Origin: Anaerolineales bacterium
Lineage (GTDB): Bacteria; Chloroflexota; Anaerolineae; Anaerolineales; Villigracilaceae
Reading direction: 5' to 3'
Assembly: GCA_030680795.1 (NCBI GenBank)
Contig: JAUXUL010000016.1
Coordinates: 1-64,000, forward strand
Length of the DNA stretch: 64,000 bases
Part shown: positions 25,958-34,919 of the stretch, piece by piece
How the letters are laid out: every line of letters starts with the position of its first letter
Numbering within the stretch: position 1 is the stretch's first letter
The notes under the pieces: model-generated
What the model saw: only the letters and a program-made list of their open reading frames with translations
Told to the model about the DNA's origin: nothing
Database searches by the model: none
Program-made: the position numbers and the translations under genes

Positions 25958-26984
25958 GGGATGATTCATCCTCTCCCTGTTTTTTTTCACTAGATGAGTC
26001 ATAAATATCCGCCATGGAACGCGCACCTTGATGTGCGGCACGCGGGGCATGCCGATTTTCCACCCAATCAGTAATGGTTGTCAGAAAGCCTTTCGGCATA
26101 AAGATGATTACCAGCATCATTAACCCGCCTGTGATCGCCAGATATATTGAGGTCGAACCAAACTTGAACAGAATTAGATCTCTTGCCGGCACAAGAATAA
26201 ATGCGCCCAAAACAGGTCCCCAAAGTGTGCCCAGCCCGCCCAGCATAGTCATCAAGATCATGTCAACCCCGACAAGAATGTCAAATGCATAAATAGGGCT
26301 AATATGTGATGTGAAATAGGACCATACGCCGCCGCCCAGGGCTACAAAATAAGCACTGACGCCAAATGCCAGGATCTTATACAGAGTGGTATTCACCCCG
26401 ACCATTTCGGCTTTGCCTTCGTCGTCTCGCATTGCGACCAACCCAAGTCCGAAACGGGAGCGACGGATATACCACGAAACGAACAGTGCAACGATCAACC
26501 AAAACAGGATATAGTAATAGAACGGCATTCGGGAAAATTCAGGGCTCCAGGGCGGAAGCGGCTGGCTTAAACCCGGCGCGCCTTTGGTGATCTCGCGCAG
26601 GTTCAATGCCGTGATGCGGAAGATGAGCAGCATGGCAATCGTCGCAATGACGAATGCCGACCCGCTCGTGCGGAGCATAATCCAACCCAGCAGAACGGCC
26701 ACCAACGCCACTATGATCGCCAGAAATGGCGCACTAATCAGAGGGTTCCATCCCAGTTTATTTGCGGCAATTGCGACCAGATAGGCTCCCAACCCATAGA
26801 ACGCGCTATGACCAAGGGACTTGTATCCAGTGTAACCACCCATGATGTTCCAACTGGTTGCCATCATTGCATATAGAAGAACAAAAAATCCCAGACTATG
26901 ATAATAAGGTTCCCGATATACCCAGGGAAAGGCCAGGAGAATTAACAGTGCAATTAATTTCCACCAACGGCGAAGAAATTCCAT
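25950..26984 (-). CDS. livM: branched-chain amino-acid-type ABC permease LivM
   Basis: Permease of 344 aa with about ten hydrophobic segments. The LivM cores ATSWNIMGGYTGYKSLGHSAFYGLGAYL and the GGLGTLWGPVLGAF motif are present. The C-terminus carries a charged cytoplasmic tail (EKKQGEDESSHE) that runs into the LivG start. It forms the membrane channel with LivH. Confidence 0.95.
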   Translation of the reverse strand: MEFLRRWWKLIALLILLAFPWVYREPYYHSLGFFVLLYAMMATSWNIMGGYTGYKSLGHSAFYGLGAYLVAIAANKLGWNPLISAPFLAIIVALVAVLLGWIMLRTSGSAFVIATIAMLLIFRITALNLREITKGAPGLSQPLPPWSPEFSRMPFYYYILFWLIVALFVSWYIRRSRFGLGLVAMRDDEGKAEMVGVNTTLYKILAFGVSAYFVALGGGVWSYFTSHISPIYAFDILVGVDMILMTMLGGLGTLWGPVLGAFILVPARDLILFKFGSTSIYLAITGGLMMLVIIFMPKGFLTTITDWVENRHAPRAAHQGARSMADIYDSSSEKKQGEDESSHE

Positions 26985-26988
26985 TTCC

Positions 26989-27888
26989 CTATCCTTCCCG
27001 AATCCGAGTGCCCATCAGACCTTGTGGCCTGAAGATCAACACCAAAAATAGAATAAGGTAAAAAACAATGGGCGAGAGGTAGGAAGTCATGACGACTGCA
27101 GAAACAGACTCGGTCACTCCCATGATCAGAGCTGCAATAAAAGTACCGGGAAGACTGCCCATGCCTCCCAATACAATGATCGAAAGCATTTTGGAAATCC
27201 ACGCTTCATGGCTCCCAGAATTAAATGTCCAAATCAGACTGAACAAGGCGCCACCTCCAGCGACTGTCGCCAGACCAATTCCAAATGTCAAGGCTTGAAC
27301 GCTTTCGACGTTGACACCCATCAATTGCGCGGCAGATCGGTTTTGAATCGTGGCGCGGATGGCACGTCCTAAATTGCTGTTTTTGAGAAAGAAATAGATT
27401 GCCGCCAAGGCAATTGCGGCTGCAACCAAACCTCCGACCCTTACCCATGGAAGACGCAGGGTTAAGTCGGAAGTCAATACGATCGGAATAACTTTGCTGG
27501 TATAGGCAGTACGGACGGATCGACCTGTTGACTCCCAAAGCGAACCCATGGCCCCTTCCAATGTGATTGCCATCGCAAAGGTCAGAAGCACACCCAAGCC
27601 CGGGTCACCCTTGACACGGGATAGAACATACCTTTGGAATAAAACCCCCATCGTAAATAATACCGGCACCGACACAATAATCGAAAGAAATGGGTCCATA
27701 CCATAGGTCGTGAACATCCAATAGGAAAGATAGGCGCTAAAGATCAAAAAAGCGCCATGGGCAACGTTGATCACGCGCATTACGCCAAATATTAATGTCA
27801 AGCCCGTTGCCATCAAGGCGTATACCCCACCTGTCAAGAATCCAATGATCGTTACTTGAAGAAGTACATTCCACGAAGGAAGATGCAT
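26989..27888 (-). CDS. livH: branched-chain amino-acid-type ABC permease LivH
   Basis: Permease of 299 aa with about eight hydrophobic segments; GGVYALMATGLTLIFGVMRV and IIVLGGMGSLPGTFIAAL are the LivH motifs. I choose the ATG at 27888 (MHLPSWNVLL), preceded by AGGAGATTGCG. The earlier in-frame codons run through the terminator hairpin and are rejected. The gene is 4 bp upstream of livM. Confidence 0.95.
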   Translation of the reverse strand: MHLPSWNVLLQVTIIGFLTGGVYALMATGLTLIFGVMRVINVAHGAFLIFSAYLSYWMFTTYGMDPFLSIIVSVPVLFTMGVLFQRYVLSRVKGDPGLGVLLTFAMAITLEGAMGSLWESTGRSVRTAYTSKVIPIVLTSDLTLRLPWVRVGGLVAAAIALAAIYFFLKNSNLGRAIRATIQNRSAAQLMGVNVESVQALTFGIGLATVAGGGALFSLIWTFNSGSHEAWISKMLSIIVLGGMGSLPGTFIAALIMGVTESVSAVVMTSYLSPIVFYLILFLVLIFRPQGLMGTRIREG

Positions 27889-27900
27889 CGCAATCTCCTG

Positions 27901-27941
27901 AATTGTTCGAGGAACCAAGGCGATTGGTTCCTCGAACAATT
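27901..27941 (-). terminator. intra-operon hairpin after binding-protein gene
   Basis: A 17-bp perfect inverted repeat: AATTGTTCGAGGAACCA (27901-27917) and its complement (27925-27941) with a 7-base loop. It lies 11 bases after the binding-protein stop codon and upstream of livH. A partial terminator or mRNA-stabilising hairpin here would raise binding-protein expression over the permeases. Confidence 0.75.
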
Positions 27942-27952
27942 AATTTATTGAA

Positions 27953-29218
27953 TTACCACCCTGGCTTGGGAACGATCGGTTCTGCGCGAGCGCGGTCACC
28001 AGGACCAACGATCTCGAATGAATCGCCCTGCCATTGCAGGAGCATGAATGTGCCCTGCGGACGGCCAACTTCGTCAAAGCTTAGCGGACCAACGACTGTC
28101 TGGAACGTACCTTTGTGCAGTTCTTCGATCAGCGCAGCATTATCAACCGAGCCAACCGTTTCAACTGCCTGTTGGAGCACTTGTCCAACCGTGAAGGCAT
28201 TGGCTACATCTTCAGCGATGTCACCCGCATTACCGCCAAACATCTCAAGATACTTGGCAACCATGTCAGCATTTTGGAATTCCTCAGCTTCAGGGAACCA
28301 TGAAATGGAGGCAAATACACCCTCAGTTGCAGAACCAACGCCCTCACGGAAAGGCACCGGAAGTGATGGGCCGGTGGTGAAGAACGCAAGGCGCGGTTGA
28401 TAACCGGCTTCCTGATAGGCGCGGATCTGACCGACCGAATCTTCAAGCACCGTACCGCCAACGATCAGGTCGGGATCGAGATCGGCTACCTGGATTGCAA
28501 TCGACGAGAAGTCGGTTGTTTCCGGAGCATAGATCTCATCGAAGACAAGCTCGATCCCCGCAGCATTCAAGGCTAATTTCACACCATCCATTACACCAAG
28601 CGTAAAGGGGTCATCCTGGCTGACGACGGCATAAGTTTTCGGCTTCTGGTCATCTGGAAGGGCAATAACAAAGTCGGTAAACGGAATTGCCTGCTCGCTT
28701 CCTGGTGCAGGTTGAGCGAAGAAAATATTGGTAAGTCCGCGATTGAACACATCTGGCGCGCCACCGGCAGGTTCTACGAACGCGTAACCATAGCGTGCCG
28801 CAACCTCCGATGTTGGGATAACAAGGAAGCTGGAGAACGGACCAACTACCAGATCAACCTTATCCACGGTGATCAGTTTTTCGTAATCCGCCACTGCGGT
28901 ATCCTGATCACTCGCGTTATCCACAATTGTCAACTCGACCTGGCGTCCAAGGAGACCGCCATTTGCATTGACAATTTCAGCCCAGACTTCATACCCTTGC
29001 TTGGCGGCTGTGCCCGGTTCGCTCTTATCACCGGTTAATGGGAGCGAAGCGCCGATTTTAATCGGAGGTTCGGGGGCCGCAGCGGGTGCCTCGGTCGCCG
29101 CCGGAGCCTCAGTCGCGGGAGCAACTGGCGCTTCGGTCGGGGCCGCGCTTCCACAGGCGGTGATCAGAAGGCTGAATATCGCCATACTAATCATCAGTTT
29201 CAAAATTTTTGATTTCAT
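27953..29218 (-). CDS. substrate-binding lipoprotein of Liv-type ABC transporter
   Basis: Periplasmic-type binding protein of 421 aa, Leu/Ile/Val-binding (type I fold). Signal peptide MKSKILKLMISMAIFSLLITACGS with lipobox LITAC. A Pro/Ala/Glu-rich linker of about 30 residues is followed by IKIGASLPLTGDKSEPG, the standard ligand-domain start. The ligand is unknown: aromatic acids, amides and amino acids are bound by this family. The start ATG overlaps a possible 21-codon leader by ATGA. Confidence 0.95.
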   Translation of the reverse strand: MKSKILKLMISMAIFSLLITACGSAAPTEAPVAPATEAPAATEAPAAAPEPPIKIGASLPLTGDKSEPGTAAKQGYEVWAEIVNANGGLLGRQVELTIVDNASDQDTAVADYEKLITVDKVDLVVGPFSSFLVIPTSEVAARYGYAFVEPAGGAPDVFNRGLTNIFFAQPAPGSEQAIPFTDFVIALPDDQKPKTYAVVSQDDPFTLGVMDGVKLALNAAGIELVFDEIYAPETTDFSSIAIQVADLDPDLIVGGTVLEDSVGQIRAYQEAGYQPRLAFFTTGPSLPVPFREGVGSATEGVFASISWFPEAEEFQNADMVAKYLEMFGGNAGDIAEDVANAFTVGQVLQQAVETVGSVDNAALIEELHKGTFQTVVGPLSFDEVGRPQGTFMLLQWQGDSFEIVGPGDRARAEPIVPKPGW

Positions 29219-29280
29219 ACTAATCTCCTTTTTGGTTTGTAAATATTGGTTTGATTTTCAGGTCCAACAAAATCCAACAT
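29215..29280 (-). CDS. possible 21-residue leader ORF coupled to binding-protein gene
   Basis: ATG 29280-29278 opens a 21-codon frame (MLDFVGPENQTNIYKPKRRLV) whose stop overlaps the binding-protein start as ATGA. A strong Shine-Dalgarno-like sequence (29295-29306) lies 14 bases upstream, which is farther than normal, so translation is uncertain. It could couple ribosomes into the binding-protein gene. No homology is recognised. Confidence 0.3.
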   Translation of the reverse strand: MLDFVGPENQTNIYKPKRRLV

Positions 29281-29294
29281 AGGTGCTTCTCGTC

Positions 29295-29306
29295 ATCACC
29301 TCCTTT
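29295..29306 (-). promoter_or_regulatory. extended Shine-Dalgarno sequence (12-base anti-SD match)
   Basis: Minus strand AAAGGAGGTGAT is complementary over its full length to the 16S rRNA 3' end. It lies about 76 bases before the binding-protein start, not at the normal distance. It may serve the leader ORF or a 12-codon frame beginning at the ATG inside GGTGATGACG. Confidence 0.4.
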
Positions 29307-29353
29307 CACATCGAATAGATACCAGGTTCAATCCACTTCATCGCGACACCGTT

Positions 29354-30706
29354 TCAGCTCAACATTCCCAACGGTTCTTCGATCAGGTTTGCTAGATCAT
29401 CTAGAAATTGAGCCGCGCGCGCGCCATCTACGACGCGATGATCACACGAGAGGGAGAGGGTCATCATGGACCGAATTTCTGGCTGCCCATTGACAGGGAC
29501 AACTCGCTCCGCGATTCTCCCTACTGCCAGAATAGCGGCTTGGGGTGTGTTAACGATTGCGTTGAACACGTCCACGTTATACATGCCTAAATTTGATAAT
29601 GTGAAGGTTCCATCGGAAATATCCACAGGGCGGAGTTTGCGGTTTTGAGCGCGCTCGATCAAATCTTTTCGTTGCGCGGCGATTTCACTGATTGATGAAC
29701 TATCTGCATGGCGAATCACTGGAACAATGAGTCCATCATCAATCGCGGCGGCAATGCCGACATTAATATCCTTGTTGAATTGAATATTGCCATTTGTCCA
29801 GGCCGCATTGACTCGCGGATGTTCACGCAAAGCAAAACCGATCAATTTGACAAGCAGGTCAGTATATGTAGGCTTGATACCGTTTTGTTTTTCAGCCATC
29901 GCTACGATGCGTATACGCCTTTCGATAAGATTACTGGCATCCACATCACGAATGAGATAAAAGTGCGGGACAGTTGTCCAACTGGCGGTCATGCGTTCCG
30001 CCATCACGCGCCAGACTGTGCTTGGAGTCTCCAATCTGCCTACTGAACCGACAGTCACTGCTTCAAGAGGCACATCAGCAACCAGGACTGCGCCATCGGG
30101 ACCTGAGCCTTTGAGTGTTGTGATATCAATGCCGCGCTCGGATGCAAGTCTGCGGGCTTTGGGAGAGGCTGGCATCAGCCGCGTTGGGGAGGAAAGGCTT
30201 GACGCAGCAGAAGCAGGCCGAGGTGTCGTTTGACGCGTGGCGTCCATGTAAGCCAGAACATCCGCTTTCTCGATTCGCTTTCCATTTGATTTCACCAGCG
30301 CGAGGTCAATCCCATGTTCGTCGGCGATGTTGCGCGCCAGCGGGGAAACTTCGAGTGCGATGTTGCCCGGGGTTTCAGTTGTCTTTGATTTACCGTCGCC
30401 GCGTACAGCGACAGTTGAAGCGCGACCAGAATGTGAATCGAGAGGTGAAGAGGGAGGCGCTTTTTCGCCCGGCGCAAGAATCCAAGCGATCGTCTGGCCG
30501 ACCGGCACGACATCGTTCTCTTTGACGAGAACGCCGCCGAGTATCCCGGAAGCAGGCGCTTCGATCTCAATCGTGACCTTGTCGGTTTCAATCTCCATGA
30601 GCGCTTCGCCTTTTACAACGGATTCACCATCGCGCTTAAGCCAGCTCACGAGTCTGCCAGACTCTTGCGTCATTTCAAGTGCGGGCATAATGACACTGGT
30701 CGCCAT
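29354..30706 (-). CDS. 2-oxoacid dehydrogenase E2 (dihydrolipoyl acyltransferase)
   Basis: E2 core of a 2-oxoacid dehydrogenase complex (450 aa). The lipoyl domain has the attachment Lys in EIETDKVTIEIEA (Lys43). Two peripheral subunit-binding motifs follow, VSPLARNIADEHGID (about 120-152) and ASPKARRLASERGID (about 179-212); most E2 proteins have one. The catalytic domain ends with LSCDHRVVDGARAAQFL. Pairs with E1 beta and E1 alpha at 32034 and 33013. The substrate (pyruvate, acetoin or branched-chain oxoacid) is not readable, and no E3 gene is in the window. Confidence 0.95.
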   Translation of the reverse strand: MATSVIMPALEMTQESGRLVSWLKRDGESVVKGEALMEIETDKVTIEIEAPASGILGGVLVKENDVVPVGQTIAWILAPGEKAPPSSPLDSHSGRASTVAVRGDGKSKTTETPGNIALEVSPLARNIADEHGIDLALVKSNGKRIEKADVLAYMDATRQTTPRPASAASSLSSPTRLMPASPKARRLASERGIDITTLKGSGPDGAVLVADVPLEAVTVGSVGRLETPSTVWRVMAERMTASWTTVPHFYLIRDVDASNLIERRIRIVAMAEKQNGIKPTYTDLLVKLIGFALREHPRVNAAWTNGNIQFNKDINVGIAAAIDDGLIVPVIRHADSSSISEIAAQRKDLIERAQNRKLRPVDISDGTFTLSNLGMYNVDVFNAIVNTPQAAILAVGRIAERVVPVNGQPEIRSMMTLSLSCDHRVVDGARAAQFLDDLANLIEEPLGMLS

Positions 30707-32032
30707 TTATCCTCGAACTGCCTTGACCATTTCCACAACCTGTTCGTTCAATTCAGGTTCATGCGTACGCGTGGTGGGCAATGGCCCGGTGGCAGTGTAA
30801 TAATGATGGCCGGCGACCATCAGATCGTTAGCGGGGAAGCGCGTGATGATCTCGTGACCTGCTTCGGTGACGACAATCTCTTCCTCGATGCGTGCCGCGC
30901 TCCAGCCATCTGTGGAAGGCCAATAAGTTTCAAGCGCAAAGACCATGCCTGGTTTGATCTCGGCCGGATGATCGAGCGAGACGAGCCTACTGATGACCGG
31001 CTTCTCCCAAATCGCGAGACCAACACCATGCCCATATTGTAGGGCGAATGCCGCTTCTTCATTTGGGAATCCGAACTCGGTTGCCTTGGGCCACACGGAG
31101 GCGATCTCAGCGGTCGTGCGTCCGGGGCGGACAAGTTCAATCGCCGCATCAAGATAGTCACGGCAACGTTTGTAGGCATCTGTCATGGCATGAGACGCAT
31201 AGCCGATGGTGAAGGTGCGATAGTAGCAAGTGCGATAGCCCATGTAGGATTGCAAAATGTCGTAGTAAACAGGATCGCCGGGGCGTAACATGCGATCAGA
31301 AAAGACATGCGGGTGAGGATTACAGCGTTCGCCTGAAATCGCGTTGACCGCTTCGACATATTCCGAGCCGAGATCGTAAAGAACTTTGGAGACCAGACCG
31401 ACCGCTTCGTTCTCGCGCATGCCCGGTTTCATGGCGCGGTACAACTCATCGTAAGCCGCGTCCACCTGCGCGGCGGCGTGTGTGAGTAATGCGATTTCAT
31501 CCACTGTCTTGATGACGCGCGCTTCGGACAATAATTGCTGACCGTCAACAATCGTCAATCCCCTTTTCTGGAGTTCGAACAATACTGGCAGCTCGGCAAT
31601 ATCAACACCGACGGGTTCTTTCTCCAAACCGCGTTCTTTGAGTTCTGTCCAGATCTTATTTGCCACATCTTCGGCGCGGCCCATTTCGGGAGACATGGCA
31701 CCGCGCAGCAGGGAAATGCCGGCGCGCGATCTTTTTTCACCCAGCCAGGGCGAGTAGAGTTGATGATGTTTTGCGGCAGACCCAAAGTCCCACAAGATCG
31801 GTTCGTCATCCTGTGGCAAAAGCGTAAAACGATTCGCCTTATCCTGCGCCCAAGTACCTATGTGAGTTGCGGTGATGTAGCGCACGTTGTTCATGTCGAA
31901 GCATAGCAGAGCACCCATCTCGGATTTTTTAAGCAGATCTTTGGCGCGATCCAGCCGTTCGCGGCGCAAGCGGTCAAAATCAATGCGCTGTTCCCAATCC
32001 ACAGCCATCGTGCCATAAGTTTTGATTGCCAT
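30707..32032 (-). CDS. M24-family Xaa-Pro peptidase-like protein
   Basis: Pita-bread-fold protein of 441 aa. Metal positions are mostly kept: Asp in PVYYDILQ, His in YGHGVGLA, Glu in FALETYWP and Glu in ARIEEEIVV; the second Asp position reads GYRTCYYRT and is lost. The gene is placed between E2 and E1 beta of a 2-oxoacid dehydrogenase operon, with its stop touching the E2 start and 1 base from E1 beta. Ectoine hydrolase and creatinase relatives in this family act on amide bonds in catabolism. A similar role is possible; dipeptidase activity is the default. Confidence 0.93.
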   Translation of the reverse strand: MAIKTYGTMAVDWEQRIDFDRLRRERLDRAKDLLKKSEMGALLCFDMNNVRYITATHIGTWAQDKANRFTLLPQDDEPILWDFGSAAKHHQLYSPWLGEKRSRAGISLLRGAMSPEMGRAEDVANKIWTELKERGLEKEPVGVDIAELPVLFELQKRGLTIVDGQQLLSEARVIKTVDEIALLTHAAAQVDAAYDELYRAMKPGMRENEAVGLVSKVLYDLGSEYVEAVNAISGERCNPHPHVFSDRMLRPGDPVYYDILQSYMGYRTCYYRTFTIGYASHAMTDAYKRCRDYLDAAIELVRPGRTTAEIASVWPKATEFGFPNEEAAFALQYGHGVGLAIWEKPVISRLVSLDHPAEIKPGMVFALETYWPSTDGWSAARIEEEIVVTEAGHEIITRFPANDLMVAGHHYYTATGPLPTTRTHEPELNEQVVEMVKAVRG

Positions 32033-32033
32033 A

Positions 32034-33026
32034 TCAATCTCTCCTACATAGTGTCTTAGCCATTTGAAATACAGTCTCTTCTGTGGGTACGGTTAAATCT
32101 TCCAAAGCTGGTGAAAACGGGATCGGTACATTCATCGCGCCCATGCGTTTGACGGGCGCATCAAGATAATAAAATGCGCCATCCGCGATCACCGATGCGA
32201 TCTCTGCGGTGACGCCATAACTTTCATATCCTTCGTCAATCACAATGGCGCGCGAGGTTTTCTTTGCCGACTCAATGAATGCCTGTCTGTCAAGCGGAGT
32301 AGTCGTGCGCGGATCAATGACCTCAGCGCTGATCCCGATTTGTTCCAGCATATTTGCTGCTCCGAGCGCAACCTGGACCATCGAGCTGGTTGCCACCAAA
32401 GTGATATCATCTCCCTTTCGCTTTATATCTGCAACTCCGAACGGGATGGTGTATTCCTCGGCGGGGACGGGGCCCTTCATTTTGAACATCATCTTGTCTT
32501 CGATAAAGACAACGGGATTGTCATCACGAATGGCGGTTTTGAGCAAACCTTTCACGTCATACGGCGTGGACGGAATGACCACTTTCAATCCTGGCACATG
32601 ACTGACCCAGGCCTGCAAACTCTGGGAATGCTGCGCGCCCGAACGGCGTGACGCGCCCATTGTTGTGCGAAAGACAATAGGCGCTTTCATCTTGCCGCCA
32701 GACATGTAATGAATCTTCGCGGCTTGATTGACGATTTGATCCATGGTTAGGGTGAGAAAATCCCCAAACATGATATCAATCACAGGTCTCATGCCCGTGA
32801 TTGCTGCGCCAATACCCATGCCCGTAAAACCAGGCTCCGAAATGGGCGTATCCATGACACGTTCCTTGCCAAATTCTTCCACTAAACCAGACAGCACCTT
32901 GAACGGCGTGCCGGCCTCGGCAACATCCTCGCCCATGATGAAAACATTCGAGTCGCGGCGCATTTCTTCCGCCAGCGCTTCGCGCACCGCCTCGGCAAAT
33001 GTTATTTCGCGCTCAGGCGTAGACAT
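32034..33026 (-). CDS. 2-oxoacid dehydrogenase E1 beta subunit
   Basis: Transketolase-like pyrimidine-binding subunit of the E1 component (330 aa). MGEDVAEAGTPFKVLSGL with the conserved Glu, ISEPGFTGMGIGAA and the C-terminal domain VIDPRTTTPLD and VIDEGYESYG are characteristic. It overlaps E1 alpha by 14 bases. Together with alpha it decarboxylates a 2-oxoacid using thiamine diphosphate and loads the E2 lipoyl group. Confidence 0.96.
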   Translation of the reverse strand: MSTPEREITFAEAVREALAEEMRRDSNVFIMGEDVAEAGTPFKVLSGLVEEFGKERVMDTPISEPGFTGMGIGAAITGMRPVIDIMFGDFLTLTMDQIVNQAAKIHYMSGGKMKAPIVFRTTMGASRRSGAQHSQSLQAWVSHVPGLKVVIPSTPYDVKGLLKTAIRDDNPVVFIEDKMMFKMKGPVPAEEYTIPFGVADIKRKGDDITLVATSSMVQVALGAANMLEQIGISAEVIDPRTTTPLDRQAFIESAKKTSRAIVIDEGYESYGVTAEIASVIADGAFYYLDAPVKRMGAMNVPIPFSPALEDLTVPTEETVFQMAKTLCRRD

Positions 33027-34017
33027 GTTGATTTACCTCGCTTTGATCGGGGTAGGGCGCGTCAATGCCGAACTGCATCCCTTTTTCCACTTCGGATCTC
33101 ACATCTGTTACAATGCGATCCAACACAGACTGATCGGTAAGTTTTCCCCCGACAAGTTTGTCTGCGAGTAATTTCAATGGGTCGCGCTTATTACGCCACT
33201 CCTGTTCCTCTTCCTTTGAACGATAGTAAGTTCGGCTGATGTCGCCGACATGATGTCCGTAATAACGATAAGTCATACATTCCAGAAACGCTGGCCCTTC
33301 GCCGCGGCGGGCGCGTTCCACCAAGCGTTTGGTTGTCTCGTACACCAACTGCACATCCTGCCCGTCAATAGTTTCAGCATGGATGCCGAACGCTTCTGCG
33401 CGGGCGGTTACTTTGCCGGCCAGCGCTTCACTGTAGTGTGTATATTCGTTGTAAAGGTTATTTTCGCAAACATATATGATGGGCAGTTTCCATAGCGAAG
33501 CCATGTTCATCACTTCATATAATAAGCCTTGACCTAAAGCCCCCTCACCAAAGAAACAAACCGCCACCTGATCACTTCCGCGCTTCTTTGCAGATAGTGC
33601 AGCGCCAGTCGCGATTCCCGCGCTCCCACCAACAATCGCGTTCGCGCCGAGATTTCCTGAAGCGGGATCGGCGATGTGCATCGAACCGCCTTTCCCGCGG
33701 CAATAGCCCGCTTCCTTTCCCAAAAGTTCGGCGAACATCAAATCCACCGACGCGCCTTTGGCAAGACAATGTCCATGTCCGCGATGTGTGCTGGTGATGT
33801 AATCCTCGCGCCGCAATGCTTCGCAGACTCCCACCGCCACCGCTTCTTGTCCCGAATACAAGTGGGTGAGTCCGGGCATGATGGCTTTCAGATACAACTC
33901 GTTTGCCTTCTCCTCGAACTCACGGATTTTGACCATCTTTTCGTAGACGTGCAGCCACTGCTCGACATCCATCGCTTCAGGACTGCGCTTTGTGGCTGAT
34001 TCTGTTTTCCTGGTCAT
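33013..34017 (-). CDS. 2-oxoacid dehydrogenase E1 alpha subunit
   Basis: Thiamine-diphosphate-binding E1 alpha (334 aa). The ThDP motif begins GDGA-like as CFFGEGALGQGLLYEVMNMA and ends in ENNLYNEYTHY, with GKGGSMHI and TYRYYGHHVGD regions. It resembles acetoin/pyruvate dehydrogenase alpha proteins. It overlaps the oxidoreductase gene upstream by 4 bases (ATGA), so the operon order is oxidoreductase, E1 alpha, E1 beta, M24, E2. Confidence 0.96.
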   Translation of the reverse strand: MTRKTESATKRSPEAMDVEQWLHVYEKMVKIREFEEKANELYLKAIMPGLTHLYSGQEAVAVGVCEALRREDYITSTHRGHGHCLAKGASVDLMFAELLGKEAGYCRGKGGSMHIADPASGNLGANAIVGGSAGIATGAALSAKKRGSDQVAVCFFGEGALGQGLLYEVMNMASLWKLPIIYVCENNLYNEYTHYSEALAGKVTARAEAFGIHAETIDGQDVQLVYETTKRLVERARRGEGPAFLECMTYRYYGHHVGDISRTYYRSKEEEQEWRNKRDPLKLLADKLVGGKLTDQSVLDRIVTDVRSEVEKGMQFGIDAPYPDQSEVNQHVYA

Positions 34018-34895
34018 CGCTCCACTCCCGACATTTGCGCGAGTACGTCGAACATTACTGCGAAGTCCTGCTTCTCCAGTCCCATGCCACGCGCAGCCGT
34101 GAGGAATTCATTCGTCACCGCTGTGGTGGGTAGGGGAACGCTCAACTCGCGTCCCAGTTCCAATGCCAGATTCATATCCTTCTGCATCATGTAACAATCG
34201 AACCAGGCTTCGTCGGGCATTTCCAAAACGAATGGACCGCGATATTTCACCATCGGTGAAGCGATCACGCTGTTGAGCAAAACTTCAACTGCGGTCTCGC
34301 GTTTGATCCCGCTTTTCTCTGCTAGCAAGACACCTTCGCTAAAGGCAAGCATCTGCACGGCGAGACTTAGATTAGTCGCTATTTTCATTGTCACAGCAAG
34401 ACCATTCCTGCCTACGTGCGTTACTTTCGGCCCGATATTCAGAAGGATCGGTTTTACTTTTTCAAAGACAGCCGCGTCACCGCCGACCATGATGGACAAC
34501 TTTCCCTCTTCCAGCGTTATTACACTGCCAGACACAGGCGAATCCAACATTGCCGCGCCCTTCGCCTCAATCTTTTTTGCAAGTTCCTGGCTGAAGGCCG
34601 GGCTGACCGTGCTCATATCCACATGGATTTTGCCTTTGCTGATGCCAGCCAGCAGGCCCTCTTCGCCTTCCATGACATTACGAAGGGCATTTGTATTTGT
34701 GACCATCGTAAATGTGATATCTGAAGCTTCTGCGACCGCGCGCGGCGTGTCCGCCCATTTCATGCCAGCATCCAACAACCATTGGGCTTTTGATTTCGTG
34801 CGGTTATAACCGGTAACCTGGTGGCCGGCATCCAAAAGACGTTTGACCACGCGACTTCCCATTACACCAAGTCCGACATATCCCAATTTCGTCAT
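34014..34895 (-). CDS. 3-hydroxyisobutyrate dehydrogenase-family oxidoreductase
   Basis: NAD(P)-dependent beta-hydroxyacid dehydrogenase (293 aa). The dinucleotide motif LGYVGLGVMGSRVV is at the N-terminus, MSTVSPAF and DSPVSGSVITLEEG form the substrate region, and the catalytic Lys lies in AVTMKIATNLSL. I start at ATG 34895 because TTTGGAGG precedes it. A paralogue with the same family features is at 35789 on the other side of a GntR regulator. The likely substrate is a 3-hydroxyacid or tartronate-semialdehyde-like compound. Confidence 0.95.
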   Translation of the reverse strand: MTKLGYVGLGVMGSRVVKRLLDAGHQVTGYNRTKSKAQWLLDAGMKWADTPRAVAEASDITFTMVTNTNALRNVMEGEEGLLAGISKGKIHVDMSTVSPAFSQELAKKIEAKGAAMLDSPVSGSVITLEEGKLSIMVGGDAAVFEKVKPILLNIGPKVTHVGRNGLAVTMKIATNLSLAVQMLAFSEGVLLAEKSGIKRETAVEVLLNSVIASPMVKYRGPFVLEMPDEAWFDCYMMQKDMNLALELGRELSVPLPTTAVTNEFLTAARGMGLEKQDFAVMFDVLAQMSGVER

Positions 34896-34919
34896 GAAAT
34901 CCTCCAAATAGAATAAGCC

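Noticed and set aside
25969-26050. N-terminal extension of LivG
   Set aside because: It overlaps the LivM coding region and carries no ABC-domain residues; the conserved domain starts after ATG 25957.
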